The notes: generated by a model from the letters alone, not told the origin. 64,000 nt of DNA from Owenia fusiformis (GCA_903813345.2 CAIIXF020000008.1:7016366-7080365), one strand, 5' to 3'. Shown: positions 1-13,300, counted from the first letter of the stretch. A program made the numbers and translations.

Positions 1-513
1 TCTCAAATCATGTAATCACGAAGAAAAATGAGTGATTTTTCTTAATGGACAATTTTATGTTCAAGTATGATGAGCTGATATTTCTTGTAATCCCTGATGA
101 AAAGAGTTATTACTCTTAATGAAGAATTAAATAAATGACCACATGATATAGAGTGCAAACCAATATTGAACTTCAGAGCCATGATCTTGAAACTGACATC
201 ATAAAACCTTATACTCCATCAAGAAGTAATGATCTGCACTGAACAGTACACTCAATGTAGTTTTGGGATTTCGGAAAGTGCTTCTATGTTATTTTACATT
301 ATAGAAATGTTTCATCTTTTGGCAAGGGCCAAACACATCATGTGATCAATACCTCAATCTAAACCATTGAGTCTAATCATACTCACGAACATGTAAATAT
401 TTTGACACGAAATGGTATTTATTTTCAATGATTATGATAGGAAAGAGACAAATCATTTTTTGATTGATCAAACGAAACAATTAGGAGCTATAATTCTTAT
501 AGGGCTGTAACAT

Positions 514-896
514 AATAGTCCATGTGTCACCCCTATACATACTATAGTGAACCTATGAATTGTTAAAAACACGATGTTTTATGGTTAATTTATAATAACA
601 AGGGTTTTCTGAAATGATTTAACTGGGTTGGACAAAAAGTTAGTTTGGGGAAAAAAGTATATCGGCTAATTAGGGAGGGGTGCATTGGCTTAACATGGAG
701 TTGACTATTGACTTAGCGTCGGGATACCACCATGTACCTGGTATGTTACCATGGTGATAGATACAAAAATTTTCCCCAACGTTAATTTTTTGGCAACCCT
801 GCTAAATCACTCCAATAAACCCTAATGATAGTATTTGCACAGAAAAACATCATGTTTTTAAATATTCATACGTTATGAAAATGACAAATGGACTAT
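514..896. mobile_element. Palindromic MITE-like element, about 383 bp
   Basis: The two halves are reverse complements over arms of about 160 bp with mismatches and small gaps: ATAGTCCATGTGTCA near the left end against ATAGTCCATTTGTCA on the reverse of the right, TTAAAAACACGATGTTTT, and TGATTTAACTGGGTTG further in. The centre has its own small hairpin around ACCATGGT. There is no coding capacity. Confidence 0.75.
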
Positions 897-1251
897 AAGA
901 GTAAATTGGGGAGAGAATAAAACTAGAAAGTAAGAGATAAATAGTGCCATGGGTACTGGGCTCATATGGTGAAAATGCATTCTAGACATTATTGTTAACC
1001 TAATAACACTTAGCTAAGTTAGCTGCCTGTATAATTAGAAAATCAATGCAATACTTGATATTTCTACAATAAAAATTATGGCTATTTTGAATAGACTAGA
1101 TGCGAGTAGAAATAATCTTGATTTACGTCATTAAATATTCAAAATTCAGTCAAAGTGATGTCATATTTGAAATCTACATGTAAAAGTACATCTAAAAATA
1201 TGGTTTCGAAAGTTGTTTATCAACTTTGAAAATTTAATTTTTTTGAAAATG

Positions 1252-1495
1252 TGACTTCTTGTTCGGGTTGATTCCCCATAGACCCCACGTTACAAAATCA
1301 CAAAAAGTGAAATATCTTTTCTTGTGTTGGACAGATAACATTTTCTTTTACTGGACATATTTTAATTTGCATAACTATTAGATACATAAGGGTTCTATGA
1401 AAATTGAACCACTAAAACAGATGTAATTTAAGTTAAAGGGAACTTTCTTCTATACCCACCATGCTATCTGACCCGAACGAGCCACCTGGTGGTGA
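1252..1495 (+). repeat. Dispersed repeat, copy 1
   Basis: About 240 bp match the stretch at 51072-51297 in the same orientation, sharing TTTTCTTTTACTGGACATAT, GAAAATTGAACCACTAAAAC and CTATCTGACCCGAA. Small indels separate the copies. Neither shows terminal inverted repeats in the aligned part, so ends of the full repeat are unknown. Confidence 0.75.
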
Positions 1496-3230
1496 AACTG
1501 GTAACTACCTACTCGCATCTGCGTTATTACTGAGACTTATTTTGTCAAACATTGTAGACATTATTGTTTACTTATGAAATAAGGTAGTTGAACAATTTCA
1601 GGCTAGTTGACTAAATACTATACTCTAAGCTGCCGAAACTTGTATACAATTATTGATAACCTATAAATTAAGGTACCTTTACAATGTCAAGCAAATTGAT
1701 GAAATACTTCTGACTTTTCCGGAATAAAAATGGCCACAATTTTGGAATAACAAGATGAGCTTTTGAGACGCTTTATTGGATAATTGAAGACTTTCTAGAC
1801 ACATTTTAAAAGTGAAACCATTTCAATTGTCATGGAGGATTTCAAATGTGTTGACAGACAAACGAACTGACAGATAGACAAATGGGCGATGGCTGATTGC
1901 ATGTCTCACCCATGTGAGCTAAAAATGTGTTTTGAAGATGTTATCCGACTCTTGGCATCAGACAAAGAGTAATTTCAAATTGATTGACTGAACTGTAACC
2001 CAGCAATCAACAAATATACATTTATCTTAGTTATAATCTTATCAACATCAAATGAATTTTACAGACAAAATATTTGTAAGTGCAACAGAAATCTATGAGT
2101 TCAATTTGACCTGCATTTTGTGACTCACCCTGTATAAAAATGACTCCTACATCTAATGGTCCACTCTGCAAAAAACCTTGTTGAAGTAAAGTAAAGGAAG
2201 TAATTGACAATTATTGACCGATGAATAATTACGATCTATTTACCTGAGTGCAATTGTAGAACGTTATTAGATTATCGCAGTTTCTTTGAAAGATCTGCCT
2301 AATAAGCAAATTAAACAGGTGCCCTAAATGAAATAATCAGTGATTAGTTCGGAAAAACAAGCAACAGATATTGCGAAATCCTGGATTCTAAGACATGGAA
2401 ATTTATTCCAAGAAATAGATATCATTAAAGACAAATTTACAAGCTGAGAAAGCAATGATATCCTTGTCATAGTGAAGTTGAAAAATCATTCTATAATGGG
2501 TTGGTATTAAAATATAAATAATATATTAGGACTGCATCGGAGATTGTATAAAATGTGTCCATAATATAGAACAACTCATATAATATTTTTAAAAAACATT
2601 TGAACAATTTTTGAATTCTTCACCCTTTATATCTTTAGGTAAGCTGAATATGTTTTATTCCTACAGGAAGTTTGACTAAAACAGCAATTAATCCATGAAT
2701 GTGTAATTATAATGATAACATAGAGACAGATATGGAACAGAGTACTTCTACAACAGAGTGTAATAGGGAACACACTAACTTTAGAATCCACTTAACCAAT
2801 TAGACATCCCATCAATCTCATACACAAGTGGCAGAAAGAGGAAACATAAAAACACTAGGAATGAGGGTGTAAAAGAGATGAGCATTACAACACTGACAGC
2901 CTGATAATTTTAATGAACCCTTGGAAATAATCTCAAACTAATCACAATATTAAACACAAAAACTTTGCTAATAAAGAATTACATCAACAAAACAAGGACA
3001 CTAGATATATCTAGAATGAATAATTGACACTGGACGACAATTCATTTATTTTAGGAATGAATATTGATATCCAAAGTCCCAAGAGCACGCTAAATTAAAT
3101 GAGAGTCTGTAGTCTTAGTGGGAGAAGATGAAGTAGTTTTTCTACCAGAGATGCAGCACGATGCACAATTTGCACATCGTCAGCTCTAGTGTAATTACGA
3201 ATCTAGCTCAAGTTACAGTTCGGAACTTAC

Positions 3231-3629
3231 CAGGTAAAAACTAGACATGAAACTCTTACAATTTATTTCTCAAATATGAAATCATGTAACGCTATCTTAA
3301 GCTACAAAAAACACAATATTTTCTCATTTCAACAAACTTTAATAAAAAGTAAAGTTTCCAATGTTACAGTGAAAAGTGTTTTTTCTAGAGCAAAACTTTT
3401 TATTGACAAAAACATTAACAGCTGTCTCCACATAAATTGTGAGGAAATCATAATTCAAATTGGGTCTGGTAGCTGATGGTGAAAAGTCACAGTTGTCTCC
3501 GGAATTCTGGAGGAGTGGAAAAGTACAATCATGTAGCAATGATTAAAAATAAACATTTATCACTCATACTTTAGTTTAATTCTCTTGCAATTGGAGAAAT
3601 AACTGTGAAATTATTCTTTGCATTGCAGG
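3231..3629 (+). other. Possible 5' UTR intron of the FMRFamide-receptor-like gene
   Basis: A donor-like CCAG|GTAAAAAC at 3227-3238 and an acceptor-like TTGCAG|G ending at 3629 could bound an intron ahead of the GPCR start. This follows the common pattern of an upstream non-coding exon for single-coding-exon GPCRs. No transcript evidence is available. Confidence 0.3.
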
Positions 3630-3762
3630 AATTGAAGACAGAAAAACAGACACTTCTCCAAACATTATTCAATTAGTGGACATTTATTGATTTCTAAGTC
3701 CATTACTTGGAGAGAAGTTTGAGATTGGGAATATTTTTCTCACTAAGTCGCGGGGGACTGAG

Positions 3763-5058
3763 ATGTCTGTAGAAGTGCATATAAACTGCACTTGGGAGTT
3801 GAAACTCTGCCATATTCACAGATCAGCCATGGATGGAAATACTACAAACTGTAGCACAGATGCTATAGAATATCAGAGTTATTTCAACTACCAAGTTTTC
3901 AACATTGCAAATCATTTGATTCTCATAGGATTATTATGTGTGCTGGGGATTATCGGCAATATATTTTCTATTGTGGTTCTCCAGCATGATAGAGCTGCCA
4001 AAGGGACGTCATTAAACTTTCTACTTCAGGCACTAGCGGTTTGCGACTCTATCTTCTTATTCATGAGAATATTCCTATATCCACTACCGACTATATTTAC
4101 AACGACTGGATACCTAAAATCATATTATAGCATGTTTTTAAAAACAATCACGATACTCTTGCCTATGATCTACACTGCACAGGGAGCATCAATTTGGCTG
4201 GTTGTCATGGTAACCATAGACCGTTACCTGGCAGTGTGTCGGCCGTTAGACATTGGGATGCAATGCACTAAAGGTAAAGCCAGACAGGTAGTCATCATCG
4301 TCATCGTACTGGACATTTTGTTTAACCTGCCACGATTTTTCGAAAGAGTGACATATACAATAACTGATCCTTGCACAAATGTTACCATAGTAACAAACAA
4401 ATATTCTGACTTTGCCCAGAATCCAGTATACATCAAATTATACCGTATAGGAGCATATTTTATAGTGATCTATCTCATTCCTCTGCTTGTGTTATCTATC
4501 ATGAACACACGGCTAATCCAGGAGATCAAACGAACTAGTAAAGTGCATAAAGATCTCGCAAACAGTGTAGCATTAATGGACACACGGAAAGAACGTCACG
4601 AAAAGGAAATCACACTGACATTAATTGCCGTGGTAACAGTATTCATTATTACCCAGACTCCTGATTTCATCCGAGAAATCATTGTTATTATTTTCCCAGT
4701 TGATATGTTAAGTACAGTGGTAAACATCCAGCACGGCCAATTCAATTGGACCATATATTACTTGGGAGTTTGCAACCTCCTGTTGACAGTGAACTCATCG
4801 GTGAACTTCCTTATCTATTGTTACTTTGGACGCAGATTCAGGAGGATATTCCGAGTGATTTTCTGTATGTGTGTATGTAAACAGGAGCGAATAAAAAAGT
4901 TTGCACTGCAGAGTCAAGAGTCCTGGATTCAGAATGAAAATCTGGGCTCTAACAGTTCTGGCTCCAAGACACAAATGAGAAACAATAATAGTCGTGAAAA
5001 TTCCATGCCAAAATCAAGCAGTTTTATAAACGTGATAAGCATTAACACAAAATTATGA
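3763..5058 (+). CDS. FMRFamide-receptor-like class A GPCR, single coding exon
   Basis: A 431-residue seven-transmembrane receptor of the plasma membrane. Segments lie near residues 51-73, 86-108, 125-151, 174-190, 228-248, 283-305 and 331-353. Hallmarks: GN in TM1, DRYLAVCRPL (153-162) at the end of TM3, and NSSVNFLIY (344-352) as the NPxxY equivalent in TM7. The NLPRFFE stretch after TM4 and the overall pattern match invertebrate FMRFamide/peptide receptors. N-glycosylation sites occur at N8, N25 and N29. Met23 is a possible alternative start. The coding region has no intron; the C tail is Ser/Asn-rich. Ligand cannot be read from the sequence. It lies downstream of the last ZRANB3 exon seen, on the opposite strand. 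Confidence 0.9.
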   Translation: MSVEVHINCTWELKLCHIHRSAMDGNTTNCSTDAIEYQSYFNYQVFNIANHLILIGLLCVLGIIGNIFSIVVLQHDRAAKGTSLNFLLQALAVCDSIFLFMRIFLYPLPTIFTTTGYLKSYYSMFLKTITILLPMIYTAQGASIWLVVMVTIDRYLAVCRPLDIGMQCTKGKARQVVIIVIVLDILFNLPRFFERVTYTITDPCTNVTIVTNKYSDFAQNPVYIKLYRIGAYFIVIYLIPLLVLSIMNTRLIQEIKRTSKVHKDLANSVALMDTRKERHEKEITLTLIAVVTVFIITQTPDFIREIIVIIFPVDMLSTVVNIQHGQFNWTIYYLGVCNLLLTVNSSVNFLIYCYFGRRFRRIFRVIFCMCVCKQERIKKFALQSQESWIQNENLGSNSSGSKTQMRNNNSRENSMPKSSSFINVISINTKL

Positions 5059-5106
5059 TTTGACTTTCAAATGGTTTTATTTAGAGACAGATTTTCTAAT
5101 GATGAC

Positions 5107-5210
5107 CATGTTAATTCAACATATCATACATGTTAATTCAACTTGTTGTCCAAGTTAATTCAACTTGTTGCCCATGTTAATTCATCTTGGTGCCCATGTT
5201 AATTCTATTG
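5107..5210 (+). repeat. Minisatellite in the GPCR 3' UTR
   Basis: Four to five imperfect copies of a unit of about 24 bp containing CATGTTAATTCAACTTGTTG, varying at GCCC/TCCA. It lies between the GPCR stop and the polyadenylation signal and so would be transcribed. Confidence 0.7.
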
Positions 5211-5396
5211 GTAAGGGACTTTATGTGTCCATACATGAAATTAAACTAAAAAATTGATATTATTATAGCCTTTCATAGTATAGAATTGTAGTAATATAGT
5301 ATATACATTTGTATTGGTACAATTATCAGATGGTGAAAATGGTACTTGTGTAGTCATATTTTGTTACAAGTTGTTTTCAAGTTATTATATCTTTGT

Positions 5397-5402
5397 AATA
5401 AA
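5397..5402 (+). terminator. Polyadenylation signal AATAAA of the FMRFamide-receptor-like gene
   Basis: AATAAA lies 339 bp after the GPCR stop codon in AT-rich sequence and is the first canonical signal downstream, giving a plausible 3' UTR of about 350 bp. Confidence 0.5.
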
Positions 5403-5533
5403 ACTTGATTTGCCAAAACTTGTTCTGACTGTTAACTTACATACAGGGTGACCTAAAAATGAACTTACATATACACAGGGGTTTCAATATAATTTTTGAC
5501 AGCAAGCAAAATGCTGAAATCAGCATGCTAAAT

Positions 5534-5765
5534 AGACATTTCCAATAAATCGTGCGATCTTTTGGTCCATCAGAGAAACCACAATATATTGGCTAGATTG
5601 ATGATGTCATTATAGGTTGTACTTTTTCAAAATTAGCAATAAGTTAATACTATTTTTGCATGGACAGATTGCTACTTACAATCAATATCTTCATCAATCT
5701 TGCAAAACAAATATATTGTGGTTTCTCCGATGGATCAAAAGATGGCACAATCTATTAAAAATGTC
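5534..5765. mobile_element. Palindromic element, about 232 bp
   Basis: Arms of about 90 bp are reverse complements: GACATTTCCAATAAATCGTG at left against GACATTTTTAATAGATTGTG on the reverse of the right, then CATCTTTTG, GAGAAACCACAATATAT and AGATTGATGA. The loop is about 60 bp. Probably a miniature foldback transposon. Confidence 0.75.
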
Positions 5766-5767
5766 TT

Positions 5768-7297
5768 TTATTATTTATAGTTCTAATAAGGAAAGTATTG
5801 AGAATTCCTCAAAACAACAGGTGATTTTGATAAAAACAACAGGCCTTTATTCCCTGATGTTAATGAAACCTTGTAAAAATTAGAGATATCTCTGTCAGAC
5901 ATTTAACAAGACACTTCATTCAAAAGCAAATCATTCAAAAGGATATTTTGAAGCTGCAATAATTAAGTCAAGATGTGGTTTCTTCTGATATCATGATAAT
6001 ACAATGTACATGTAAATATCAATTTTTACCCAAAGTGCATTCTTGTAACATTATTAGCTATGAATATTCATAAGTCCATTGTTGTTACCATGGAAATAAA
6101 AACATCAAAGCTAAAAATCAATAGTTATGAATTTATAAATTTAATAATGCTAAAAGAAATGCACCCAAGGCGACTAACTATGGATATGAAGGAGTTATTT
6201 ATTACCCCTGCGCGCCCTCTGATTTGCCTATATGTTCAAAAGCCGCAACTGTTGAAGTTCAGTCAAAGATCAGTCGTGTCCTATCATAAAGAAATCTAAT
6301 AAATTACAGTAATTTAGACTTCAATTAAATAATTGAATTACAGCAAATATGATAATGCTCCCTAAGGTCCACAGTTGCCTTGATATTTGTTTAGTAATAT
6401 TAACAAGGGCACTTTTCCAAGATTTCTTGGGAAACCTCTGATGTTGAGTTTCAAATAGATAAGGCATGCAGAAGAGGCATTATGCAGGATAAATTTCAAT
6501 TTTTATGACACCAATTTATTGTAACAGGGTCAAGAAGAATGATATATGTGTTCATAATATTTAATCCAGGGGTAATTACCATGAACAGGCAATGTTTTTT
6601 TCTAAAATTGCCCGTTTTGAGAAACTTCGCAACTTTTTCCATGTTAAAATTATAATTTCCTCAACTTTGGCTGATGGCAGAAATACTTGATGAAACCTCT
6701 GTGACCAATTCAATGGATTTAGGTTCTAACATCTTTGCAGATTTGCTGCGATAATTGGGACGAATTCATAATTACAGATTATCAGACTACGGTGTTTTTT
6801 GAGATAATACAATAAAACTTCTCTAATGCAAATGCCACTAGGACCAGCCAAAAGTAATAACATTAGCAAGTATTCACATTTCAAAATTTCTTAACCTCTT
6901 GACTACCTGGAGTGACAAGATTTCTCAAAATTGACCTTAAAACCCACAGTGACGAGAAAATTTGTCACAAAATTTTTCGCTAAAATTGCTCTTATTTGAA
7001 TAATTTTCATCCAATTTACACAAAAATTCTTTTAAAATGTGTAGAAATGATCTCTGTCTTCTAATTTTACTAAGTTGAGCATCTAATATATATACTAAAA
7101 TGTCAAAAGGTGGCAAAAATGAAAAATTCTCTGGTTTCAACCAATTTTAGAGGGATTCAAGAGGTTAAAATGTGAGTAAATGGGAGACAACAAAACTCAG
7201 ACAGAGAAAATGTGTTCATCAATTGGTGTTCAGATTAGAAAGGTGTTCAGATAAACAGGATTCATTGTGGTTTAAAGAAAGTTGAACTTCTATTTAC
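5768..7297. other. Non-coding stretch between GPCR 1 and ZRANB3 exon 14
   Basis: AT-rich, no supported exon. Around 6565-6700 the text resembles a decayed relative of the CAGGGGTTT element at 9438-9609. I see no HNH-domain exon here on the minus strand. Confidence 0.5.
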
Positions 7298-7395
7298 CTG
7301 ATCATAGAGGAAGATTCTGTTGGTGTTTCTGCTACATCTATATCGGAATTCTGGGTAAACAGGGACTTTGTCAAGGTTCACTACTCTCCCTTCAT
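7298..7395 (-). CDS. ZRANB3: ZRANB3 exon 14, last exon seen
   Basis: The exon joins exon 13 in phase (G|AT) and encodes a segment ending [15 protein letters not shown], typical of the region between the zinc fingers and the HNH domain. Its donor is GTAAATAG at 7290-7297, so at least one more exon must follow. I scanned both the near 5.4-7.3 kb stretch and the first 3.7 kb for Cys-pair and HNH-type motifs on the minus strand and found none. Confidence 0.8.
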
Positions 7396-10300
7396 CTGAA
7401 ATAATAAAGTAATTCATTTTATTACCCAATAAAACACATTTCAAAGACATGGTGCTCTTCCAAGGGTTTTGCATGCAAATAAATGCAAAATTTTAATTTC
7501 ATCAGTTTTGACAATGAAAAATACATAATTCTCAAGATTCTTTAACCCTTTTTTGAAAGTGTGGAAAAAACGGTAGACCTAACTTTGAAATTTATGCTGA
7601 ATGTTTCACATTCCAAATTTTTTAATCTTATAAGGAATGTTAACGAAAGTAACACTCTTAAATTTGAACCATACAATACTTATTTAATTTCATGCAATTT
7701 GAAATATCAAATTAAGCTAGCATTACAAAATAGACTTCACGTTAAGGGTCAAAGAAATGGAACAAATATGGTCGCATGGCTAATCAGTACACTAATCACC
7801 CAAACCTCAATAAAATATGTGAACTAAAAAGGTCACACTGACATACATCTACACGTATTTGTGTAAAATTTCCAACATAGGTACATGTTCTTCAAGAAAC
7901 CTCTTCATTTCCATGATGGGAATTAATGAAAAGATGAAAGGATGGTGGGGGGATAAACTGAAATAAATGAAGCCTTCGATTCTGACTCCCAAGTCATCAA
8001 GACTTTCATGAGTGAAAAGTATCATTAATCCCCTATCGATGAAGGAGAAACAGAAATAAATGGTGGAGATAGTATTTTCATATCTTAGCAACTTGTAAAG
8101 TTTTCTTGGTCTATATGTCCTCTTAGATAACGTTTCAGTTCGAAACCTCTCTGATAAAGAGCAAATATTAAGTTCTTACTATAACATGAGATAAAATGTT
8201 CAAATAAAGGTGAGTGTTTTGATGGGAATATGGGAGCTTACGTCATGTTTTTCATGTAAGAATCAGTCAAGTTAACCTAGTCAAGCTGCACTTTTATTTC
8301 TGTTTGATCCAGGTAAGAAAATAGCAACTCCAAGGTGGAGAAAATCCCATGGAATAAAACATATTTGATCAAAGTCAGTTCATGATAGCAACAATCAAAA
8401 ATATGGTCCATTGGGTAGACTTGTATATGGAATGAAGCTCACTTGGAAAATAAAGTACACATGGTTTTAATTCTGACTTTTTGTGTCATAATTGAAAATT
8501 ATAGCTGTGTTAAGATTGGGTTGTTTCTGACTTAACAACCATGTGTAATTAATCATATTCCAAGACTTTTACTCATTGACCACACAAGTGCTTAGAGTGG
8601 CTAAATAGTAATCTATAAAATGCTTAACGATTCATACATGGCAACTCCGTATACGCACCTATCAATCAGTAAAAGACATTTGAACTTCAGAAAAATGTCT
8701 TATTTAAAGAATTAATACCAAAACTGTCTGTCATTGTATAACATTTTATTTGTAGGCAGATTTGTAAGTTAGAAGGTTGTGGCTTTTAGTGCTTTGTATA
8801 CCTAAATAAGGATTTGAGAAAAATTAGCCAGGTGTGGCCTAATATTAGAGATCCATCTTAGTACCCAATCAATTAGATAGAATTTGACCAACCTCGACCA
8901 ATTCAATGAACAAAACCTTACTTTATGTAATAAAAATTCAAAATAATGTTAGAATTAACCAATAGTTCAGAGAATAAAATGAAAAATTACAATTCATTGG
9001 GTGTTCTTTAAATACAATGATTTATGAGCTTGAAGGGAAGTAAATGTTTCTAGACTGACTCCCTAGCTGTTTGATTCTGTCTATCTAATGTCAAATTGTC
9101 AATTTTCCCCTAGATTAATTGCATACTGTTACAATAACTTGGCTTCTAAAGAGCTAATAATACGTATCTTACTTTACACATATCCCCTGTGAGGAACTAT
9201 TATGTTATTCAGTTAATTTAATGGCAGTAAAAGTCAGAATGGCAAGAGTGCTAGACAACAGTACAAAAAGACATCAGGAAACGAGAATCTTTATTACTTT
9301 GTCAGTACAAAAAACTTCAGTTTCATCTTAATCCAGGTATTCATTTGTGAAATGCAATAACTAACATAAGAATTTCTATATAATAATGTATCTCATGATC
9401 ATATTTTATAAAAAATATAAAAAATGAAGTACATGTACAGGGGTTTCAATAGCAGCAGGCAACAGGTGATTTTCAACTGTTGTTTTCACAGAATCGCCTG
9501 TTGTTTTTAGGGACTTTTCAACGTTTCCATGCTAAATTTATGACTTCCATTAATTTTGCCTGTTTTTCATTTATTTAGCCTGTTGTGAGACATTCTAGTT
9601 AAACCCCTGCATGTAGCTAGTGATATCGGAGTGAGCATTATTTCAGCAACAGAATGACAAATGAATGAATTAATCCAAATGATCTGAAATCAGAATGACC
9701 TTATAAAGGGTTGAGATGACTTTGGTTGCATTGTAACCAAGAATCAGTGTTATTGACCAAGGTTGACTTAGTGTTGAGATGACCTGTTACTAAAATAAAA
9801 TATCAATCAATCTGATATCTTCACGAAAGTAATGTTCATGAATAGACTGTAAATACTTTCTTAGCAAGGTCGTCATTTATAATAAAATCTAGAATTCTGT
9901 TAAATTATATTAAATAAAGCTATTTAACTACAAGCTACACTTAGACAAACTAATGCAATGAAAATGTCTCAGTATCTCAAAACAGGATTCCAATCCACTG
10001 GCAGATCCAGGGAGGGGCAAAAAACTTTGTAGGGCCTAAATTAGTGGGCCTTTTCGGGCATTACTTGGTTTTTGGGGCATTTTAAGACAAATTACCAAAA
10101 AAAACAGGCCTTAATTTTTCAAAAGTTAAATTTTTAGAATTTTGGCCCGAAAATCTTTACGCGCAATATTGCCCCCCCCCCTTGTCAGCTTCTTCTTCCG
10201 CCAGTGCAATCTGTAAAATTGCAGTGAAAATAATACGATTGCCTAAAACTATTTTCTATTCAAAATACACTGTTTAGGAGGGCTCAAGGTGATATGATTG

Positions 10301-13300
10301 TGGTGGTGATTGTGATTATGATTGTGGTTAAGTTGTGGTTGATTTGATTGAATCTGAAACCATAGTAACAGACAGACTTAGTTTATACTGAATCACATTT
10401 ACCTTTGGGAGTTTCTTCAACTTTAGGTCTCGGTTCAAAACATCCATCACAATCTTCATATGTTGGCCTTGAAGAATAAAATAAAAACATGAATTAGAGA
10501 GTATGATCTGAGCAAAAACAATTGAAACATCAGTTACCCACACAGTTCATACTGTCTAGTGGCATTATTACGGATGGTGGGAGGTCCTCCATCTATCTAA
10601 GTAATATATGGAGGACTTTCCACCATCCGTGGGCATTACACATTTATATTTCATTTTTGTACTTAAGTAGTTTGTAGTTATTTGTATGCTTTGTATATGA
10701 CCCCTGATGGGGATTGAAATACAATAAAGCTAATAAATTTGAAATTTGAATTTACTCTAAACAATTAAAATGTGATAAAGTAAGATTAAGATAAATGCCA
10801 TGTTAGTAGAAACCAGATAAACAAATTACATGCCATTGCAAGATATAGCCAAAACTGATCAGTTACTGAAGGAGGTCAATGATAGAGTACACAAAATATA
10901 AAACTCAGCGAGGAAATTACCAAAAACTTTACAAGATAAAGTGGAACCTGTTAAGTGGAACACCTCAAGAAGTGAAACACCTCTGTTAGTGCAACACTTC
11001 AGAGTCCCAAGACCAACTGACTTAATTCTAAATGAACCTCTATAAATGGAACACCTCCCAAGTGGTACATTTTAGAGGCACAAAAGGTGTTCCACTTAGA
11101 CAGGTTTTACTGTACAATTATCGAGAAGATACCGTTTCAGTTTTAGATTAATGGCTCGCATAAAGATCACAACATGAATAAACACACATACAGGTCCATC
11201 TAAATAAGCCATCCTACTTGGCCAACCTGCTTTTAAACATTATCATATTGCTAGAATAAATAAATGAGCCAAAATTTTAATTGTGCTTATATTTTACTCA
11301 CTTGTTGTCACATTGGCAGTTAGGGCATACCCAGGGTGATCCAATCATAGTGGACGCATTGCTGAAACCAGGAGAGAACACAAGAGCAGCAGCTGCGGTT
11401 TCCTCAGCTATTATTGCATCAAGATCTTTTGCTGGTGGAGGACTAGCATCACCTTTGTCAGTTGCAGCTTTCTGAGCTATTATAGCATTTAGATCACTTA
11501 TCTTTGGGGGAATAGGGTCATGATCGGTGGGGGATGGGAGTGGTCTATTGGCTTTGGTTTCATGTGGAAGAGATCTTGCATTTACATCCATCTTATGCTC
11601 ACTTTCATCTGTATCGTGAATTGCAATATTGTCCACTCCTTTGTCATTTCCTGAATGACTCATATCATTACCACTTTGACTTTTCCCTTCAATTACACAA
11701 GATTGATTAGATTTAGATTCAATAGAAGAGTCTATCACATACTCAATGTCATCCCTTTTAGCACCATTGTGATGAACATCACCTGGCATGTTATCTTCAT
11801 AGTCTTGTATAAGATCAGTCTCAACATCAGTGTTGTTTTGTGAAATGTTTTCAATATCATAGTCACTATCACTTCTTGCGGTCTTATCTGGAATATTGCA
11901 CTTCAATTTGGCCTTGATTTTAGAAAACTTGAATTTCTTTCTTGAGTTACCTTCTGATTTAACTAGCTTAGAAAATGCAGATGCTTTTATTTTCTCTTTC
12001 GCTGGGCTCTTAATGGCTTGTGGCTTAGAGGATGGATATGATATTGCACTTGTACTACAAACCTGACTCTGTGTAGTGAGATTAATTGGCGCTTTCACCT
12101 TTATTGGCTTTGAAGTGTCCTTAAAACTATTTTCAAAGTCTTTTATAGCCATTTGTTTAACTTTCTGGTTTTTCTTCGCATAAGATTCTCCATCATATGC
12201 ATTTATTGTGGCAGCATCATTAGCATTTGCATCATAATCGTCAGCATTGTATGACTCAACATCAGTATCAGAATCATAATGGTGACCCTTGTTGGATTCA
12301 CTTGAGTCTTGGCTCTCATCCTTGTTGTAATCTGTATCAAAGACCTGGCTCAGTGACTCAAGAGCAGCTGTAGTCTTCTTGCCTTCTATAGCTGATCTGG
12401 AATTATCTTCCAGGTTATCATCTGAGTCGAGGTCTCCAATCCTGAAACAATTCCTACGCTTCAGCCTTGAACTTTTAATCTCAACATCAGAATCCTGCTG
12501 ATCATCTTCATTGATTTTGTCTGAGTTCCTATCTTTCTTTATGTTCACTTTAGGGTGTTTCATAGTTTTATCAACCATTGCCTCATTGGCTGAGTTAGCA
12601 GCAGATCCATCAACCTTAATATTGTTAGCTGGACTGCTACATGCAGCTCCATCTAAAGTCTGTGAAGCACTTGGAGTAACTTGCAAACACTTGGAAGCTC
12701 CACTACTTGCCATTTTCCTATGATTTGGATCTTTTGGACCAACATAGCTCCTATATATCCTAGCATGGGGGCTAACATGGTTCATGTGGTGAGAAACCTT
12801 CGAAGAGCATGGTGTCTGAACAGGGGACTTTATAGAGGAGTTATGCTTTGGGGTGATAGTACTCAGTTCATTCTGACTACGCTTTGGTGTAGAAATTCTA
12901 TTTTTAGGGCTTTTGGTTTTCTGATGTATCGAGGGAGAATGCTCTGAGACACATTCACCTTTGCATACTGTACAATATGTACCTGATAACTGTCTCTTTG
13001 GCCTGGTCTTTTGTTTGGGTGTGCTGCATATTTCACAATAGGGCAAATCTGTATGGTTCAGATATGTGCACATATGACAGCTCCAGTCTTTGATTTTGTC
13101 GTTGGTGTCTGATGCAGGGGTGTTCTGTGTCAATTTTCTTTTTCTTCCTCTGCTTTTGGGGGTTTTGGCAACAGTTTTGGAGGGGAAACTATATTTAGGA
13201 GTTGTCTGAAAATCTTCATCAATACTCGTTTCCAATGCTCCATTTTGTTTATTATTTATTGACTGTTTAGGATCTGACTTAGCTTGGAGTTTATCTGATG

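Larger units (their letters stand above)
1..3200. other. AT-rich non-coding region
   Basis: No open frame of note on either strand and no RNA gene seen. It contains the palindromic element at 514-896 and the dispersed repeat at 1252-1495. If ZRANB3 continues past the left edge, this is intron; otherwise it is intergenic. Confidence 0.6.
7396..10402 (-). other. ZRANB3 intron 13
   Basis: Holds the MITE at 9438-9609 and the hAT-like MITE at 9996-10206. The minus-strand frame at 7849-8091 is open for 80 codons but has no family similarity I recognise, and exons 13 and 14 already join in phase. Confidence 0.6.

Noticed and set aside
7849-8091. Extra ZRANB3 exon (80 open codons on minus)
   Set aside because: Exons 13 and 14 already join in phase, and the peptide has no similarity to the family.
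11281-12947. Several plus-strand ORFs of 60-90 codons
   Set aside because: Shadows of ZRANB3 exon 12.
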